Origin: Neodontobutis hainanensis
Lineage: Eukaryota; Chordata; Actinopteri; Gobiiformes; Odontobutidae
NCBI GenBank assembly: GCA_024349245.1
Contig: JALDNG010000400.1
Span: forward strand, 96,303-160,302
Length of the DNA stretch: 64,000 nt
Direction: 5' to 3'
In this document: one piece after another, positions 22,223 through 34,960 of the stretch
Position numbering within the stretch: position 1 is the first letter of the stretch
Layout: the number at the start of each line of letters is the position of its first letter
The notes under the pieces: model-generated
Database searches by the model: none
What the model saw: the letters and a program-made list of their open reading frames with translations, nothing else
What the model was told of the DNA's origin: nothing
Made by a program: the position numbers and the translations under genes

Positions 22223-22520
22223 AGCAACGGGCCCCTGCGGCCCCTCAGCGTGGTTATATGGGTAAATAAATGGTGCGCCTGGCAGTGGGTAAATGGCCCG
22301 CTCGAAGCCCGCAGGCCCAGATGGCACCCAGGCGTTTGATTTACCTTGTTTTGTTTAATTACTACAATCAACTCTCTATTTCTTCAATTAATCACCAGCA
22401 ACCTGTTCCATTAGTCTGTGCTCTGTTGAAGGCTGTGGGCTCACGGGCAGCGCTAATACACAGCTGAGGCGGATTATTATTATCCCTATTACTGATAAGA
22501 GAATGCTGATGGGAGTGTCA
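22223..22520. promoter_or_regulatory. Candidate conserved non-coding sequence
   Basis: Repeat-free and more GC-rich than its surroundings. It carries TTTAATTACTACAATCAAC and CTTCAATTAATCACCAGC, a cluster of homeodomain-type cores, next to GC-rich text at 22230-22330. It has the look of a developmental enhancer, but conservation cannot be shown here. Confidence 0.3.
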
Positions 22521-23849
22521 TATTCCAACATGTATGTGCACACAGCTGGAGAGCACCAGGACTGAACACAGAGAGAGATGATGAGGATACATGTACCCTC
22601 CAAATAAACCAGTATGGATTCAGCTAAAATAATTTCTATTAATAAAATAAAAAGAAGATTCAGGCTTAAACTAGTACAACCCTGAGACTACGCAGGCCTA
22701 AAGCTGGTAATATAGTACAAGTCTACAACAAGTCTAAACCAGGAGTGAGTCATGACAAAGTTAAGACTAAACAAGGTCAAAACTTAGGATTTGACCCTGG
22801 ACTAAACCAAAAACCTAGCCTGTCCAGCCAGACAGTTTCACTTCCCTTATTCTGAGAGTCATGAACAGGTCTGGAACCCCTTTCATTAACCACAGTGTCC
22901 ATCCCATATTTACTATATAAGCGACCAAACATACCTGCCTATCATACTGTCTATTCAATTCTTTTTGATTGTTTGTCTATTTGTCCCGCCTCCTAGAAAT
23001 TGCGTTCACGTGGGCCTAATTCTTCCGACTTCTGTGTGTTCCCGTGATTTCAGCTCGGAAATTGTGAACATTGTAAACCATAACAACAGGATCTTTACAT
23101 TATCAAAACGTTTGAGTTCCTCCACCATGTTGACGATGTCAATGACGTCAACACCGACTCACTCATTTCTGAGCTGTTCCAACCTGTGCCGTCAGTCATG
23201 TGTATTTTTCTGAGTCTGTCACAACGCAAATGTTTATACTGTTTTGAATTCCTTTTCTTTGAATATCTCATTTAAAGTGCAACATAGACTAAGTTAATAA
23301 TGATAATTTCAGTCTTTATCTTCCTCACTTTACATGTTGCCTCTGAGTGTACAGTTTAAAACGTGGTGGTGCGTGTGAATGAAAGTATATCATTTATTGT
23401 AATTTATCTCCAATATCAGTTTTCTTGTATCTTTTTGCACAATACCAATACGGAAGTCTGAACAGCCTGTGAGAGAATACTGTGTCTGCGTCTGAGAGCT
23501 CTTCACTCTGCTCTCAGTCCCGCTCCAGCCTCTGACAGCAGGATGGATGCCCCGGACACACTGGGGCCCACAACACAATAAACAACCCCATTAACCATGG
23601 GACGTCCAGGTTGTAAACGCCTCACATGCATTACCACGTCTGCCCCGAGCTGCACTTTTAATACGCACTAATATGACAACTGCCCACTGCACTGTCAAAA
23701 TTATATCTTAATGTTGACGTGTGCTTTGTGTTGGAATCAGAGCAAACATGAAACTGAAGAGATGTATTAATAGTCTCTGATGACGAGCCTTTATTTAATA
23801 AGAATAAGAATAAACAAATTAAAAACAAGCTAACAAAATGATAAACCAT
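22521..23849. other. Unassigned; degenerate CTAAACC-rich stretch at 22655-22830
   Basis: At 22655-22830 short motifs such as GTCTAAACCAGGAGT, GACTAAACAAGGTC and GGACTAAACCAAAAACC recur at roughly 20-25-base intervals, as in a very degenerate minisatellite. The rest is unrecognised. Confidence 0.4.
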
Positions 23850-24175
23850 ACAGCACTAGTAAAAGTTGTAGGACTGTCTGAACAGGTGAGTTTTGAGTCT
23901 GGATTTGTGGAAGAGGAACAGTGGAAGAGAGTCTATGTTGCAGAGGGATTCTGGAGGGAATTGTTGGGGAGACCAAAGAGGAGAGAGTTGCAGTAGTCAG
24001 TACAGGAGGTGACAAGACTGGTGTGGAGGGTGAGACAGTGGCTTTATTGATATAATACTGAAAGGATTGTGTAGTGTCGAGGATGACACTCAGACTCCTC
24101 ACATGAGGGAGTAATGGACAGTGGAGTTGTTGATGTTAATGTGGAAGCTGTTACATTTTTTTAAATCTACAAGAA
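23850..24175. repeat. Degenerate interspersed repeat, family not identified
   Basis: The wording CAGGTGAGTTTTGAGTCTGG, GAGTTGCAGTAGTCAGTACA and CGAGGATGACACTCAGACTC resembles a high-copy teleost repeat I have seen in many fish sequences but cannot name. No coding potential is retained. Confidence 0.4.
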
Positions 24176-24477
24176 GGAATTTTGTTTTTTAGCAGGATAT
24201 AGATCCTTAAACTTAGCCTTTATGATTATTTGAGTTATTGTAATAACAATGAAAGAAGGACATGAGTTATAAAAAGTTTTCAACCAATTATATTTAATTT
24301 ATGGATATTTCTTTTTATTATTTTAATGTAAAAAGATATAAATAAAATCAGCAAATTGGCCGGTATTAAATTAACACTGTGGGTGTTGCTATGAGATCAT
24401 TCTTTGTACTCGTAGTGTTAATTTCACAAGTGTTCATTTTGTTAAACCCATCGGAAATAGAAATAGGCTTCTATGGG
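24176..24477. other. Unassigned AT-rich sequence
   Basis: Nothing recognised. Confidence 0.4.
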
Positions 24478-24640
24478 AGCTCCTCTGTGGCTCACCTGTG
24501 TATACCACATGCTCGGGAGACCTGGGTTCAATTCCGGCTTAGGTCATTTGCCTTTTGTGTATCTCTCCTCTCTGTCACCCTGTTTCCTGTCTATCTACTG
24601 ACTATAAGGACAAACAAAATCTTAAAATAAAGAAAAATTA
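24478..24640 (+). mobile_element. Decayed tRNA-derived SINE, second family
   Basis: A tRNA-like head (TGTGGCTCACCTGTGTATAC as A-box region; CTGGGTTCAATTCCGGC as B-box region) is followed by CATTTGCCTTTTGTGTATC and CACCCTGTTTCCTGTCTATC. It ends CTTAAAATAAAGAAAA. The layout matches the fish SINE ending '...tttcctgtctat...aataaaggc' and is distinct from the SINE family seen elsewhere in the window. Confidence 0.6.
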
Positions 24641-24822
24641 TTTGAACACTGCCTTGAGTTTTCTTTTCATTTACACTAATAGTGTTAATATAACACTCAA
24701 TAATAGCATTAGTTGAGCATATTTACAGCAATTAGAAGGATTATGAAATGTGAAATGTGAATATATTAAATAAATTAATATGTATATTAAATGTCATACA
24801 TAGTGAACTACATACACAAAAT
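24641..24822. other. Unassigned AT-rich sequence
   Basis: Nothing recognised. Confidence 0.4.
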
Positions 24823-24828
24823 TATATA

Positions 24829-24904
<76 letters not shown>

Positions 24905-24942
24905 ATATTATATATATATATATATAATATATATATATAATC
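24823..24942. repeat. (TA)n microsatellite, about 120 bp
   Basis: Nearly pure TA with a few TTATA phase breaks. Self-complementary, so cruciform-prone. The Tyr/Ile-only open frame across it is an artefact. Confidence 0.95.
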
Positions 24943-27479
24943 CTCAGAAGGAGGGCATATTCCCACCAGGACAGCGAGTCCATATCATTTCAAGTCCATA
25001 TCATTTCAGCAGAACCATTTCATTCATCTGAGTGAGAGGAGCTGGTGTCAGTGTGGGTCAGTTTTGTGGAGCATACCTTGATTAGATTAGAAACATATCC
25101 TAGTGTTAGTAATAGCTTCCGGCAGCTAGTAGCCATTTTCGTTTTTAGTGTCAAATTGTTTGCTATAAAAATGAGTTATTTGATAACTTCACCGTCTTAC
25201 TCACATCTGAATCAGTGTTTGTCTCTTAGACAAGTAATAAATTAACTCTCAAACAGTATCTGTATGAGGCCACATTTTACCTCCCACCGGTTTAATTATA
25301 TTTTATTTGTAATGAAGTATCTTGTTTAAATAATAGATATATCGATTCGAGGTCAGACATCAAGCCCAGAATTCCATATCCATTGATATAAATATCAGAA
25401 TGACAGCTGATTGAATACTTAATCTTTGCCGAATTCTCTTGATTTCTAAGTGAAATATTTTGTCCTCCTTCCTGATTGGCTAAAGCCTTACATCATACAT
25501 TTCCCATTTTTCAAAGCCTACAAAGACAACCAAAGTTATACAGGTCTCTGTATCAGCTGCAACCATCTTGAGGATGAAGGCTTTGGTGCCCTCATTTTTT
25601 AGCCCTAACTCAGTACCACTGACTCTGTGTGCTCTAGTTTAAGCCTAAGTGATGGATAATGGCAGCAGGTTAATGTAGCAGTGTGTCATTACAGCACAAT
25701 CAAACCCAAAAGGTCATTTAAACTCAGAGAAAACCTTTCTGCTGATGGAGAAGACTGTGTGTAGTCTTCTACTGCCATCTACAGGACAAAAGGAGAAACA
25801 ACTCTTTGTTGCCTTTGGAAAACCAGTTAAAGCTCCACTCCCCACTATATTTATTTATGGTTCTATGTATTTTTTTTACATTTTATTTTAAATTTATTTA
25901 AAATTATTGTAATCTATAATTTAAAAAAAATGATCGATACATTAACTCTCTATGGCTAAAAATGAACTGGGGACTGAATGAAGGCCTATTTTAGTTTTGA
26001 TTTGACAACAGGCTTCACTAGTGGGATTTGTCTAAATTGTTTTGCATGTAATTCTACAATGCAATTATCATACATTCCACGCAGTAACAGACAATATGCT
26101 TGCTCCTATTTTAGAGTGAACTGAGTCAAAGGTAGCCATATTTCTCCTAAAGTGTTAAACAAATGGTTTCAGACCAGATTAAGCCTAATTATCTGTGCTG
26201 AAAATGAGTCACATGACAATACTGATTATGTAATTATTGCTCAGTAGGCCAAAGATTAGACTGGTTTCAAACTGTCAAATGCATCACAACAAACATGAAC
26301 CTTGGCTGTTACCCAGAAAAAGTCTACAATAGCCTGCTTCAAACTCCTGACCCAGTCTTTGGGAAATGCTGCTGCCCCTCACTACTGTTGCCTCTACAGT
26401 TCTTTTGTGTGTTTACAGGTTTTGTCCAAGTCGTAAATGTGAAGAAGTAGATTTACCCACAATTTTCTGAAGAAACATTTCTTCAAATATATTATAGAAA
26501 TGATATTAAAGAAGGGCTTCATCATGTGCTTGGACAATTTCTGCACCAAACCTTAGTAAAAAATATTAGAATGAAAATTTAAAATATAAGTTTGACAGTA
26601 ACAGAGGAGCCCATACATGTTTTGTCAGAGTCAAAACATGTCCTAAAGCTGTTTTTAAAGGATTGGATTCCATACCGGATACTAGAGTCCAACGTTTCCA
26701 ATTTTGCTCGTTTTCTTTTAGCCTATTTTTTTACAATGTAATAATTAAACAAACAAGAATCTCAAACAGGGTTTTGCAATTAGAAGAAAATAAAATTTCA
26801 TTATTAAAGCAAGACTATATGTCTTCTCTGTATACACAGTGTACCCACTAAGACTAAACAAGACAAATACTGTAGAAAAATTCACAAGCACTGTTAACCT
26901 TTCTTAAATATCTAATAAATATCCTGGTTGTAATGTATATTTGCACTGATGTCCTGGCCGTCCCTGTCGAGACGGCAGTGTGTCCCACTTCTCCCAGACA
27001 AGTGTCAACATTGTTCAACACCCTTTGCTTTTTAAAAAGTTTTTTTTTTCTATTTTATGTCAAAAAACAATGTGAATATAAAGCTGTTATAGTAATAATT
27101 ATAGGCTCCATATTTTGGAACATATAATTATATTATGTTGATTTGAGAAACACATAAAGTAAGGGAAAAGGAAAATAATTGGTGCAAATACACAAAAATA
27201 AATATTCACGGTTATGTATTGAACATTTTGAACATATGTAGTAGCCAACTAATTAATGTTTAGGTGGAACATCTTAAATATAAAATGTTGAGTCAGCTTT
27301 GGGCAGCCCTGGCCTATAATTACAGACAAACATCCTTTTTTATTTAAAGACGTCATCTATTTGCCCTTTGACCTCCATATGAAGCAAGAATTGTTGGTAA
27401 ATATTGACTGAGATACTCCTCATATGTAAAACATGTCAAATCCTATAAGCAGATAACAGACTGAAGATTATGGCTAATA
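24943..27479. other. Unassigned AT-rich sequence
   Basis: About 2.5 kb with no recognised exon, RNA gene or transposon. A direct repeat, GTCCATATCATTTCA, occurs twice back to back at about 24979-25008. Confidence 0.4.
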
Positions 27480-27730
27480 TTTACACTGCTCAAAGTGTGC
27501 CGTAGTGCACACTTAAGTAAAGTCTGATAACAGCCCACTCATATCGGTTTGTAACAAGCCCGTATCTTTAAAGCGCTGCCGGGCTGAGTCAGAGGAATGT
27601 GGTGTTTATTTTCATGAACAAACAAGTCGCAATATGATCCAGCGGAAGATGCATCGCAGGGCCGTGAGGGAAACACAACCTCTCTGCTCCCTCGCTCTCT
27701 TAACCACATCTGTAAATACGGTCATGCTTT
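27480..27730. promoter_or_regulatory. Candidate conserved non-coding sequence
   Basis: A balanced, repeat-free stretch containing ATCTTTAAAGCGCTGCCGGG, TGAGTCAGAGG (AP-1-like) and GTCGCAATATGATCCAGCGG. No protein frame was recognised. Function is inferred from composition only. Confidence 0.25.
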
Positions 27731-29099
27731 TGGAACTTCCCAAAACCTTATACTAAACATTTTGGAGCAGGAAAGCAGCTTTTCATCAAGAAAAACAGAA
27801 ATGAGAATGCATTATGATCAATAAAATGTAAAGTTACTTAAGCTATAGGTCACAATAAAACTGTAACTTCTTGATTTGTTTCTTTTAATGAACCCAGAGG
27901 ATGAATGTCTGTCCTTGTCCTTGCCGTGCCTAAGAGCGGCGTCACATGGCCTTGGCCTACAAAGGCACTAACCCTCACCTCTGCACTAACCCTCACCTCT
28001 CCACTCCCTGGTACCTTGAGCCTGTTAAAGTCAGGATATGAGTCCTGAGTGAGAGCTGTAAAACCAGTGCAATAAAACCCACTCTGTTTCTGCTCTGCAC
28101 AGGCCTTCAGCAGGGTCCGTGAGACATATGCCTTGATCTAGTAGATGATGACAGTTGGAAGCCAATATGTGATGAAATAGTGCTATAGAACTAACTTCTA
28201 ACTACCGTTATAATACAATCCCTTCCCATACTAAAGGGAAGTGCAAATATAAAACTGTATATATAAATATTTAGTCCAAATACCAAAGTAATACAGTTTC
28301 CATGTCTGTCCCTGTCCAAGACTTATTTGTCTGTTTATGTGACACTAAGTTTTTTAGTCATTTTTCTGGCACTAGTGCTTCTTTAGTCTTTACTGTTATA
28401 TCATTGGGATGGAAGCATTCAGCCTGGTCCAGGCTTGTAGCTGGTGTCACAGACAACAGTTATGATTGACATAATGGTAATGCATTATTGTTGGATCAGT
28501 AAAAGCATTCCAGTTTGGTTCTTAGAAAATATTATAACACAAATAGGCCGCATGTCAAAATGTTCAGTGTAAAAATAAAGTGATGTTAAAATTGTGGACC
28601 ATGCACCCCTGAAACTAAAATCAATTCTCTCATTTGATTTAACACACAACATTTTACAGTGTAGAAAATACTGTAATAATATAAAATAAACATAAATAGT
28701 ATCTGAGAGTAGAATAGACTGATGTCTGGCCACGTCTCCAGTGCTATATCTTTAACTCTTTTATGTTTTAAACTCTATCCAAAAGAACAATGGTTCTCAG
28801 ACTGTGAAATGGGTTTTACTGTGTTAACCTCGTTGTCTTTAGTGATATGTGTTTTTTTTATTCATTTGTTTTATAAAAAAAAACATGACTAAGGAAAATA
28901 ATAGTCTTGGTTTATTACAGCGGAATAAGTCAAAATAAATAACAATCAATTCATAAAATGTATTTAAGAATTAAATACATTCAGTGTTAACAATTATAAA
29001 GGTGATTAAACAAGCCCAGACGTGAGGTCCTGGGATAGAAACATAGTTTCTAAGGTGGTATGTGGTTTGGAACAACAGAAAACCGAATGACAGTTCCTC
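27731..29099. other. Unassigned; short tandem duplication at 27968-28003
   Basis: The 18-base unit CACTAACCCTCACCTCTG is present twice in tandem near 27968-28003. The remainder is AT-rich and unrecognised. Confidence 0.4.
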
Positions 29100-29480
29100 T
29101 ACTTGCCCCTAGATGGCACTCTTGAATGACAAATCCTCAGAGCAGCAGCAGGAGCCTGTTTCTTGCTCTGAAGCACCTCCTGAGACACTGCTCCTTTGAG
29201 CCCCTCTGTGGAGCCATGTCCGGGTGAAGAGTTCACGGTGCGGGGCCTGTGTCTCGCTCTAATTTGATTTGGCAGCAGAGGCGCGTTGAGTGCCTCGTGT
29301 CGTATGAGCGGGACGAGCCCACATAAACAAATGTAAAGGGCCCGCCTCATTTATAACTATTAGAACACTTAACCTTAGGCTCGGCCCATGGTTAGATATA
29401 AATCCACAGGCCATTTACTGCTACCTGCTTTTGAGAGGCTTCAGACTGAATCGGACTGATTAGATTTGTGAAATAACACA
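29100..29480. promoter_or_regulatory. Candidate conserved non-coding sequence
   Basis: A GC-balanced block with CGCTCTAATTTGATTTGGCA, ACATAAACAAATGTAAAGGG (forkhead-like core) and CCTCATTTATAACTATTAG. It has no repeat signature. The minus-strand frame at 29099-29350 has no known similarity. Confidence 0.25.
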
Positions 29481-29984
29481 TATTTCATAAAAACTATTAG
29501 CATCTTTTACTGTCCACTGAGACATTTGATCACATAGATTCTGAGCTTAACAGCACTCACTCATAGTCATTAAGTTCTCCTTCATTTAATCATGTTTTTG
29601 ATTGAGTTCTTACAAACTCACTGCACAAAACAAGGGTGTTTTTTATCTCAGTGTTGAGGGGAACAGTACACAGGAGAAATCCCAGGAGCAATGAACATGA
29701 AATATGCATCAAAATATTGTTGTGCTCAAATACTTACAAATGTGGGGAGCACTAACCAATGTGCTTTCAGGATCACATTACTAAATTTACATTTGCATGG
29801 GCTATCTAAGCGCAAACAATATAGAATAAAAATGTAATTTTTTGGGGCCGTTATATCAATAAAATTCCTTCCCACTTAACTTGACTTCTACCGAGTTAAA
29901 TGGTCAATCATTACTGTTTATCGAAAATGGGTTGGGCTTTAAAAGCAGTGCTCTGTTTCTCTGATTGTTTGTAAGTTTATCAAA
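29481..29984. other. Unassigned AT-rich sequence
   Basis: Nothing recognised; possibly older flank of the Penelope-like remnant. Confidence 0.35.
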
Positions 29985-31465
29985 TTGTGTCGTCTAGATG
30001 CAGTTTACTCTGTTTACTACCCCTTAATTCTGAATGGTTTTATGTGTATCCAAGAAGACAAGACCCCTCGCACAGATGTTGTTATGTTGGGGAAACGAAA
30101 CAACAGCTTCACAAGAGGATGTATCAGGACAGAAGAGCCAATCCTGGAGGACCTGAGTCTGCAGTCCACCTCCACCTCAAAGACAAAGGACATTCCTTTG
30201 AGGACAGAGGACAGATGGTTTGAGAAATGTGTGAAGGAAGCCATTTTTGTTAAAATGGAAAAGCCTTCTTTGAACAGAGGAGGTGGACTCAGATTCTTGT
30301 TGCCTAAAATTTATAACAGCGTTCTGAAACCAAAAACAAAACAGTATTACTCTAGAACAAGGAAATCAAACTCAAATTACTTGGGGGCCGCAGGAGGCAG
30401 AGTCTGGGTGAGGCTGGGCTGGATCAGGTATTCCTCAAAAAACGCTTTGTTAAATCCTCTCAAACGTCATTTTTAACAGTTCTTTAACTTCAATAGGTTT
30501 TTCTGAACCTGAGCTATCCTTAACTTAAATGGAATATTGAAGAACATGAATGAGCTGCTGAGTGGCCCCATTGGATGTCCACTCCCCTCGGTGATATTGT
30601 CAACATAACATCGGCGTTAATTTGCAGATTCGTCATGATAACAAATCTGCATGGATAGTGGCAATCAAATTGCCATCAACTTTCAAACAAAGCAACCAAT
30701 TTCAAATGATGGGAAAACAAAATACAATCCTCATGATGCCAAATCCAATGCCAGTAACATTTGTCCAGCTCAAGGTCAAACATGCTCATTTCAAACACAG
30801 TAAGAAGCAGTAATTTTATGACGGCTTTGTGATGTTACACAGGCTCCTCCATAGTGAAATGTTTCTCTGGCTGCATCAAGCCCAGCCGATGGCCCGCCCC
30901 CAGGAGCCATATTCTCCACTGTGATGATAGGTTGGTTCAGTTCCAGCACAAAAAGGAACCTTCTACACACAACGTGGTAACGGGCCATTCATATAAAACT
31001 CGCAGAGCGCACTAACATTAAACTTTCATATCGTCCTGCGGGCCGCAAAATATTGTCTTGCGGCCCCCAGGCCGCGAGTTTGAGACCCCTGCTCTAGAAC
31101 AATAACAACACCTGAATGGAACAGTGTCACTAACAACTCTCCTGAGCCTTAACGACTCTCACATCAGGAGTCACACTTCCCTTTCATGGCCAACGACTAT
31201 GAGACCAGAACAGCCTGGTCCAATCAGGTTTAGTTTCAGGTCAAACCCCTGCCTCTAGAGATAAAGCTCAGCTCTCTGACCAGATGAACTCAAAATAGAC
31301 AAAGTATCTTAAAATTAGAGACAAAACAACTTTACCTTGAAAACTGAGTCCAGATGCTTTTGCTTTAATCTTTTTTTCCAGATGACCTGGATGACTGAGA
31401 ACCTTCACAGACTTGTGTATCCTGTCCATCTGCTCTGTTGATTCTGGAATAAACTATTGAAAAAC
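29985..31465 (+). mobile_element. Penelope-like element 3' remnant (GIY-YIG nuclease), split by a hAT
   Basis: The plus strand carries the C-terminal GIY-YIG endonuclease region of a Penelope-like retroelement in two frames. The first piece holds CYVGETKQQLHKRM and SAVHLHLKDKGHSFED (about 30080-30205). The second holds EDRWFEKCVKEAIFVK and KPSLNRGGGLRFLLP (about 30208-30305). Roughly 20-25 bases that I would expect between HSFED and EDRWFE are missing, which shifts the frame. The usual 3' region resumes after the hAT (GATGACCTGGATGACTGAGA near 31381). There is no reverse-transcriptase domain, so this is a 5'-truncated dead copy. Confidence 0.75.
30358..31091. mobile_element. Non-autonomous hAT, 734 bp, perfect 8-bp target duplication
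   Basis: The octamer CTCTAGAA flanks both ends exactly (30350-30357 and 31092-31099). The left end is CAAGGAAATCAAACTC, the right end GAGTTTGAGACCCCTG. Terminal inverted repeats extend into GGGGGCCGC on the left and GCGGCCCCC on the right. The interior has no transposase. It sits in the 3' part of the Penelope-like remnant, so it is the younger insertion. Confidence 0.9.
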
Positions 31466-31654
31466 ACATCTTCAGCTCTATGTGTCTTTGTCTTCCTATT
31501 GAGTAGACCTGTGGTTCTCAAACTGGTTCAGGTAACACCAGTGGTACGTTAGTTATCTTTAGAATTATGAGGGTGTCTGTGTTTAGTGTTAATACAGTAT
31601 ATAGGACCCATTTGTTTTTACTAAACTCACCTCACTACCTCACAGGGTTCAAAG
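31466..31654. other. Unassigned sequence
   Basis: Nothing recognised. Confidence 0.4.
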
Positions 31655-31900
31655 GTCAGCAGTAGCTCAGTGGTAGAGCGGCCGTCCTTCGACGGGAGGG
31701 TGGGCGGTTCAATCCCTGCTCGAAACATCCCAAAACATCATAACATCCCACTCTCCCCACAGTTCATACTGTCGTTGTGTCCTTGGGCAAGACTCTTAAC
31801 CCACCTTGCCTCCAGTGGTGTTCCAGCTGTAACACTGGTAAAGTGCTTTGAGGGCCTACTAGGTGGAAAAGCCCTATATGAATAAGGTACATGTACCGGT
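31655..31900 (+). mobile_element. tRNA-derived SINE
   Basis: The head has an A box (TAGCTCAGTGG, 31663-31673) and a B box (GGTTCAATCCC, 31706-31716). The body CAGTTCATACTGTCGTTGTG and CTTGGGCAAGACTCTTAACC follows, then the tail AAGTGCTTTGAGGGCC. It belongs to the same family as the copies at 35432, 51160 and 61932. An extra CATCATAACATC stretch between head and body is also found in the 51160 copy. Confidence 0.85.
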
Positions 31901-34829
31901 GAAAGAAAATGTATGAATACAATTTCAAAGGTGGGAGTGTATCAGAGGGTCAAAAAAGTGTGACTCTTCAAGGATGGAAAATAAGAGTTTCCTTTTTAAC
32001 ATTTCAGCACCACAAAATATGTCCTATTTCATAAGCTACACATCAGTATCAGACTCTCAGGTATAGACTGGGATTCTAAAATTAGCTTCTTTGTTGTATC
32101 TTTTTAGTAATATATCTTTATTAGCAAGCCTCATTGACTGAATTGTATTATATCAGAGTAGTATCATATTTAGTCACTCTAAAGAAGCCGCCTCAAAAAG
32201 ATGCAGATGTTATTCAAGATGTAGCTGACTTAAAAGGGTCAGTATGAACTAATACTTTGCATACATATTTTATTATATTATGCTACAATACACATACCTG
32301 TTTCTTTCTATTCTAAACTAAATTGATGTTACACAATCATAATTCCTCCACATAACATCTATGCCCAGTGTCTTGTTTCACATTATGGATCTATGTTTGG
32401 CCACAGATTGCCCCTGGTTTCACGGCCCGGGCTGGAATGCAGTGTCCTTCAGTCTGCAGATGCACTTGGATGATAATGGCCGGAGAGCACTCGCTTTATC
32501 CATAATGACCTGGTATCATATCTGTGGTGAGTTATGTCAGCGTTGGATCAGATGAATCATGTTTTAGCATCATATTCATGCGTTTGGAATGATAAGGACT
32601 ATACTCTTTGTTGTGTGACGGATAAAGCCCAAATGACCTGAGATATAAAATGCACATAAAAAGCGCTATTGTGTTTAGAGACATAAGCAAACATTTAGCT
32701 GCAGAACAATTCAAGGTGTAACATTTTCTTGTGGTTATTCTCCTACATTTTGGCTCAAGTGCAGAAAGCATTTGATATTTCTAAATTTCACTTAATTATT
32801 ATCTATAATATTTTGGAATGACGGTGACATGATAAAAATAGATTGATTTTATTGGTCAAAAGAAAAATAATAATTTGAAGGATTTATATTGTGATATATT
32901 AAATTGCAAAATAGTTTTTTCTCCACATTTCATGAAAACAAATGGGCAAATGTTACATTGTTTCATAAAAACATAAATCTTTTGGTTTGAATAAACTTAA
33001 AAATGCGATAGTTATTCTGTGATTGAACATTTACAGTTTCAGAAGTGTTTCTATAGACTTCGGGGGTCCTGACAGCAGGTAACCATTGGAGGAAGGGATT
33101 TTGTAGTGTATATATTTAAAATGTTTTCACTCAGGATTTTCTCAAAGTGACCAATCACTGATGTCAGTTGGAGGATTGCAAACACACCTGGCACATGCAC
33201 AGGTGCTGTGTATGGCCTATGTACAGTAGAGAGGGCTGCATGCACACAAACATTAGACATGTATGTAGATGACTGATGTATATGTACAGTATATATAATA
33301 TATGTATAATTGTATCCGTGTGTTTATTTATGTGTCAACATGAATGAAAACTGGGAAAGGGGGTAGGCGTTTACAAGTTACTCTCTTCTGCCTACTCCTT
33401 TTGGGCTTTGTATGATTTTAATACATTATCAGTATGCCATGTAGTATATACTTACTGAAACTGCTCAAATTAACCCTTGAATGAATGAAGGAATGAAGGA
33501 AGTAGTTTATCTACATCAGTATATTTATCAAATATTAAAAAGATGTTAATTTTCCTAAACAACTGTATTAAAACACAAGTTGATCATATTTTGTGAAGAA
33601 ATGTTTATTAGTTTATTGATTTATTTAATCCATAAAACATGTTTATAAACCTTTTGACTTTAGAACATTGTTTGCACTTGATGTCACTTTCATGAGTTGC
33701 TGCAGTGTGAAATTCATGATGAAGGCAGACAGTGAGTCTACTGCAGAAGCCACTGGTGTTGATGTTTTGCACAGCTGCTTTAACTGTTCAAACCATGGCC
33801 TAAAAGAGTTTTTCCCAAGTTCCCAACTGGTAGTTGTCCACAAAGGGGACAAATGTAAAAAGGAGGACTAGATTGTGAGTGTAGTTTCTTCCTCAACAGT
33901 AACATGAAGGTTGTAATATGTAACATTACAATTCACCATTAGTTACACTGTTGTTGGGCAATGATAAACTCACTTGTGTAAAACTAAATAACCATAGTTC
34001 AGCTCCTGCAGGCTTAAGTAAGTACCACATCTAACATACTGGATGTGGTTATTTTCTCTTTGTATATTTGTCTGATTCTCTAAGCGGTCACAATACAGGC
34101 TTTTTACTTCCTGCCCTCCTCCTGCTCCTTCATGTTCTTGTGTCATCCTGCAACTGCAAACAACCTTTACAATAGACAGTATTTCTCTCTGAAATTAAAC
34201 TCTCCTCTACACTAAATAATTGTCTTTTACCCCTCTCCCTCTTCTTCCCACTAGGGGCCTGCTATTGCCTGCCTGTTTTCCCCTGTCACAATGCTTCTGT
34301 TTTGGTAATAGAATTGACATTATATGGCAGCAATTCATTTGAATACACCCACAAATGCACCACAACAAGCACTTTTTAGTAACAGCTGCTCAACAAGTCA
34401 TCCTGAACCCTTGTGTAAAACATAAATATGAGCTAAATGCAGATGGAACATGGTCTTTTGTGCTAGAGTTTTACAATATAGTCATTTTATGATGTATTAT
34501 CCCATGGCTTTTATAAATGACAACATAAATTACTACATAATCAGACTAAAAGTTTTAAATATTCTCTTTTACATGACTCATTGTAATATATGTATTTTTT
34601 TCAGATGGGGCAGAAAACCCACAAGAGAAGCTCAAGAGTTCTAGCAGTACCTCTCTACCACCAATAGTTGGCAGTAGAAGACTAAAGCTGTGCGTACCAG
34701 ACATTCTTTACTCCAGTTTAGAGCAGGCCTGACAACGGTGCATGCTTATTATATATTAAAAAATCTTGTTATATGTTTATTAGGTTTACTGAAGCTTGAA
34801 GAAGAAGCTAAAAGCAATAAGGTAAGAGA
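31901..34829. other. Unassigned, mostly AT-rich
   Basis: About 2.9 kb without recognised genes. A balanced stretch near 32360-32560 (GGCCCGGGCTGGAATGCAG, TTATCCATAATGACCTGG) could be conserved non-coding DNA. Overlapping frames at 33643-33871 on both strands match nothing I know. Confidence 0.35.
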
Positions 34830-34960
34830 TGAAAGTCACTTTATTAATCCCACAGCACAAAGTAGAACATAATTAAAAAGGCATGTGATCTAAGATTAGA
34901 GAAATAAAAAAGTAGAGCACAGGAACAATATTAAGAGGAATCCAACAATAGAGAGCAGGC
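34830..34960 (+). repeat. Fragment of a fish repeat with 'tttattaatccca' start
   Basis: AAAGTCACTTTATTAATCCC followed by A-rich text recalls a frequent teleost repeat beginning 'tttattgatcccc'. A second fragment with TATTAATCCCCAAAGGGGAA lies at 48320. The family was not determined. Confidence 0.4.

Noticed and set aside
24828..25031. Tyr/Ile-rich open frame
   Set aside because: Artefact of the (TA)n microsatellite.
27968..28003. Telomere-like CTAACCCTC repeat
   Set aside because: Only two copies of an 18-base unit. The vertebrate telomere unit is TTAGGG/CCCTAA in pure tandem, which is not seen.
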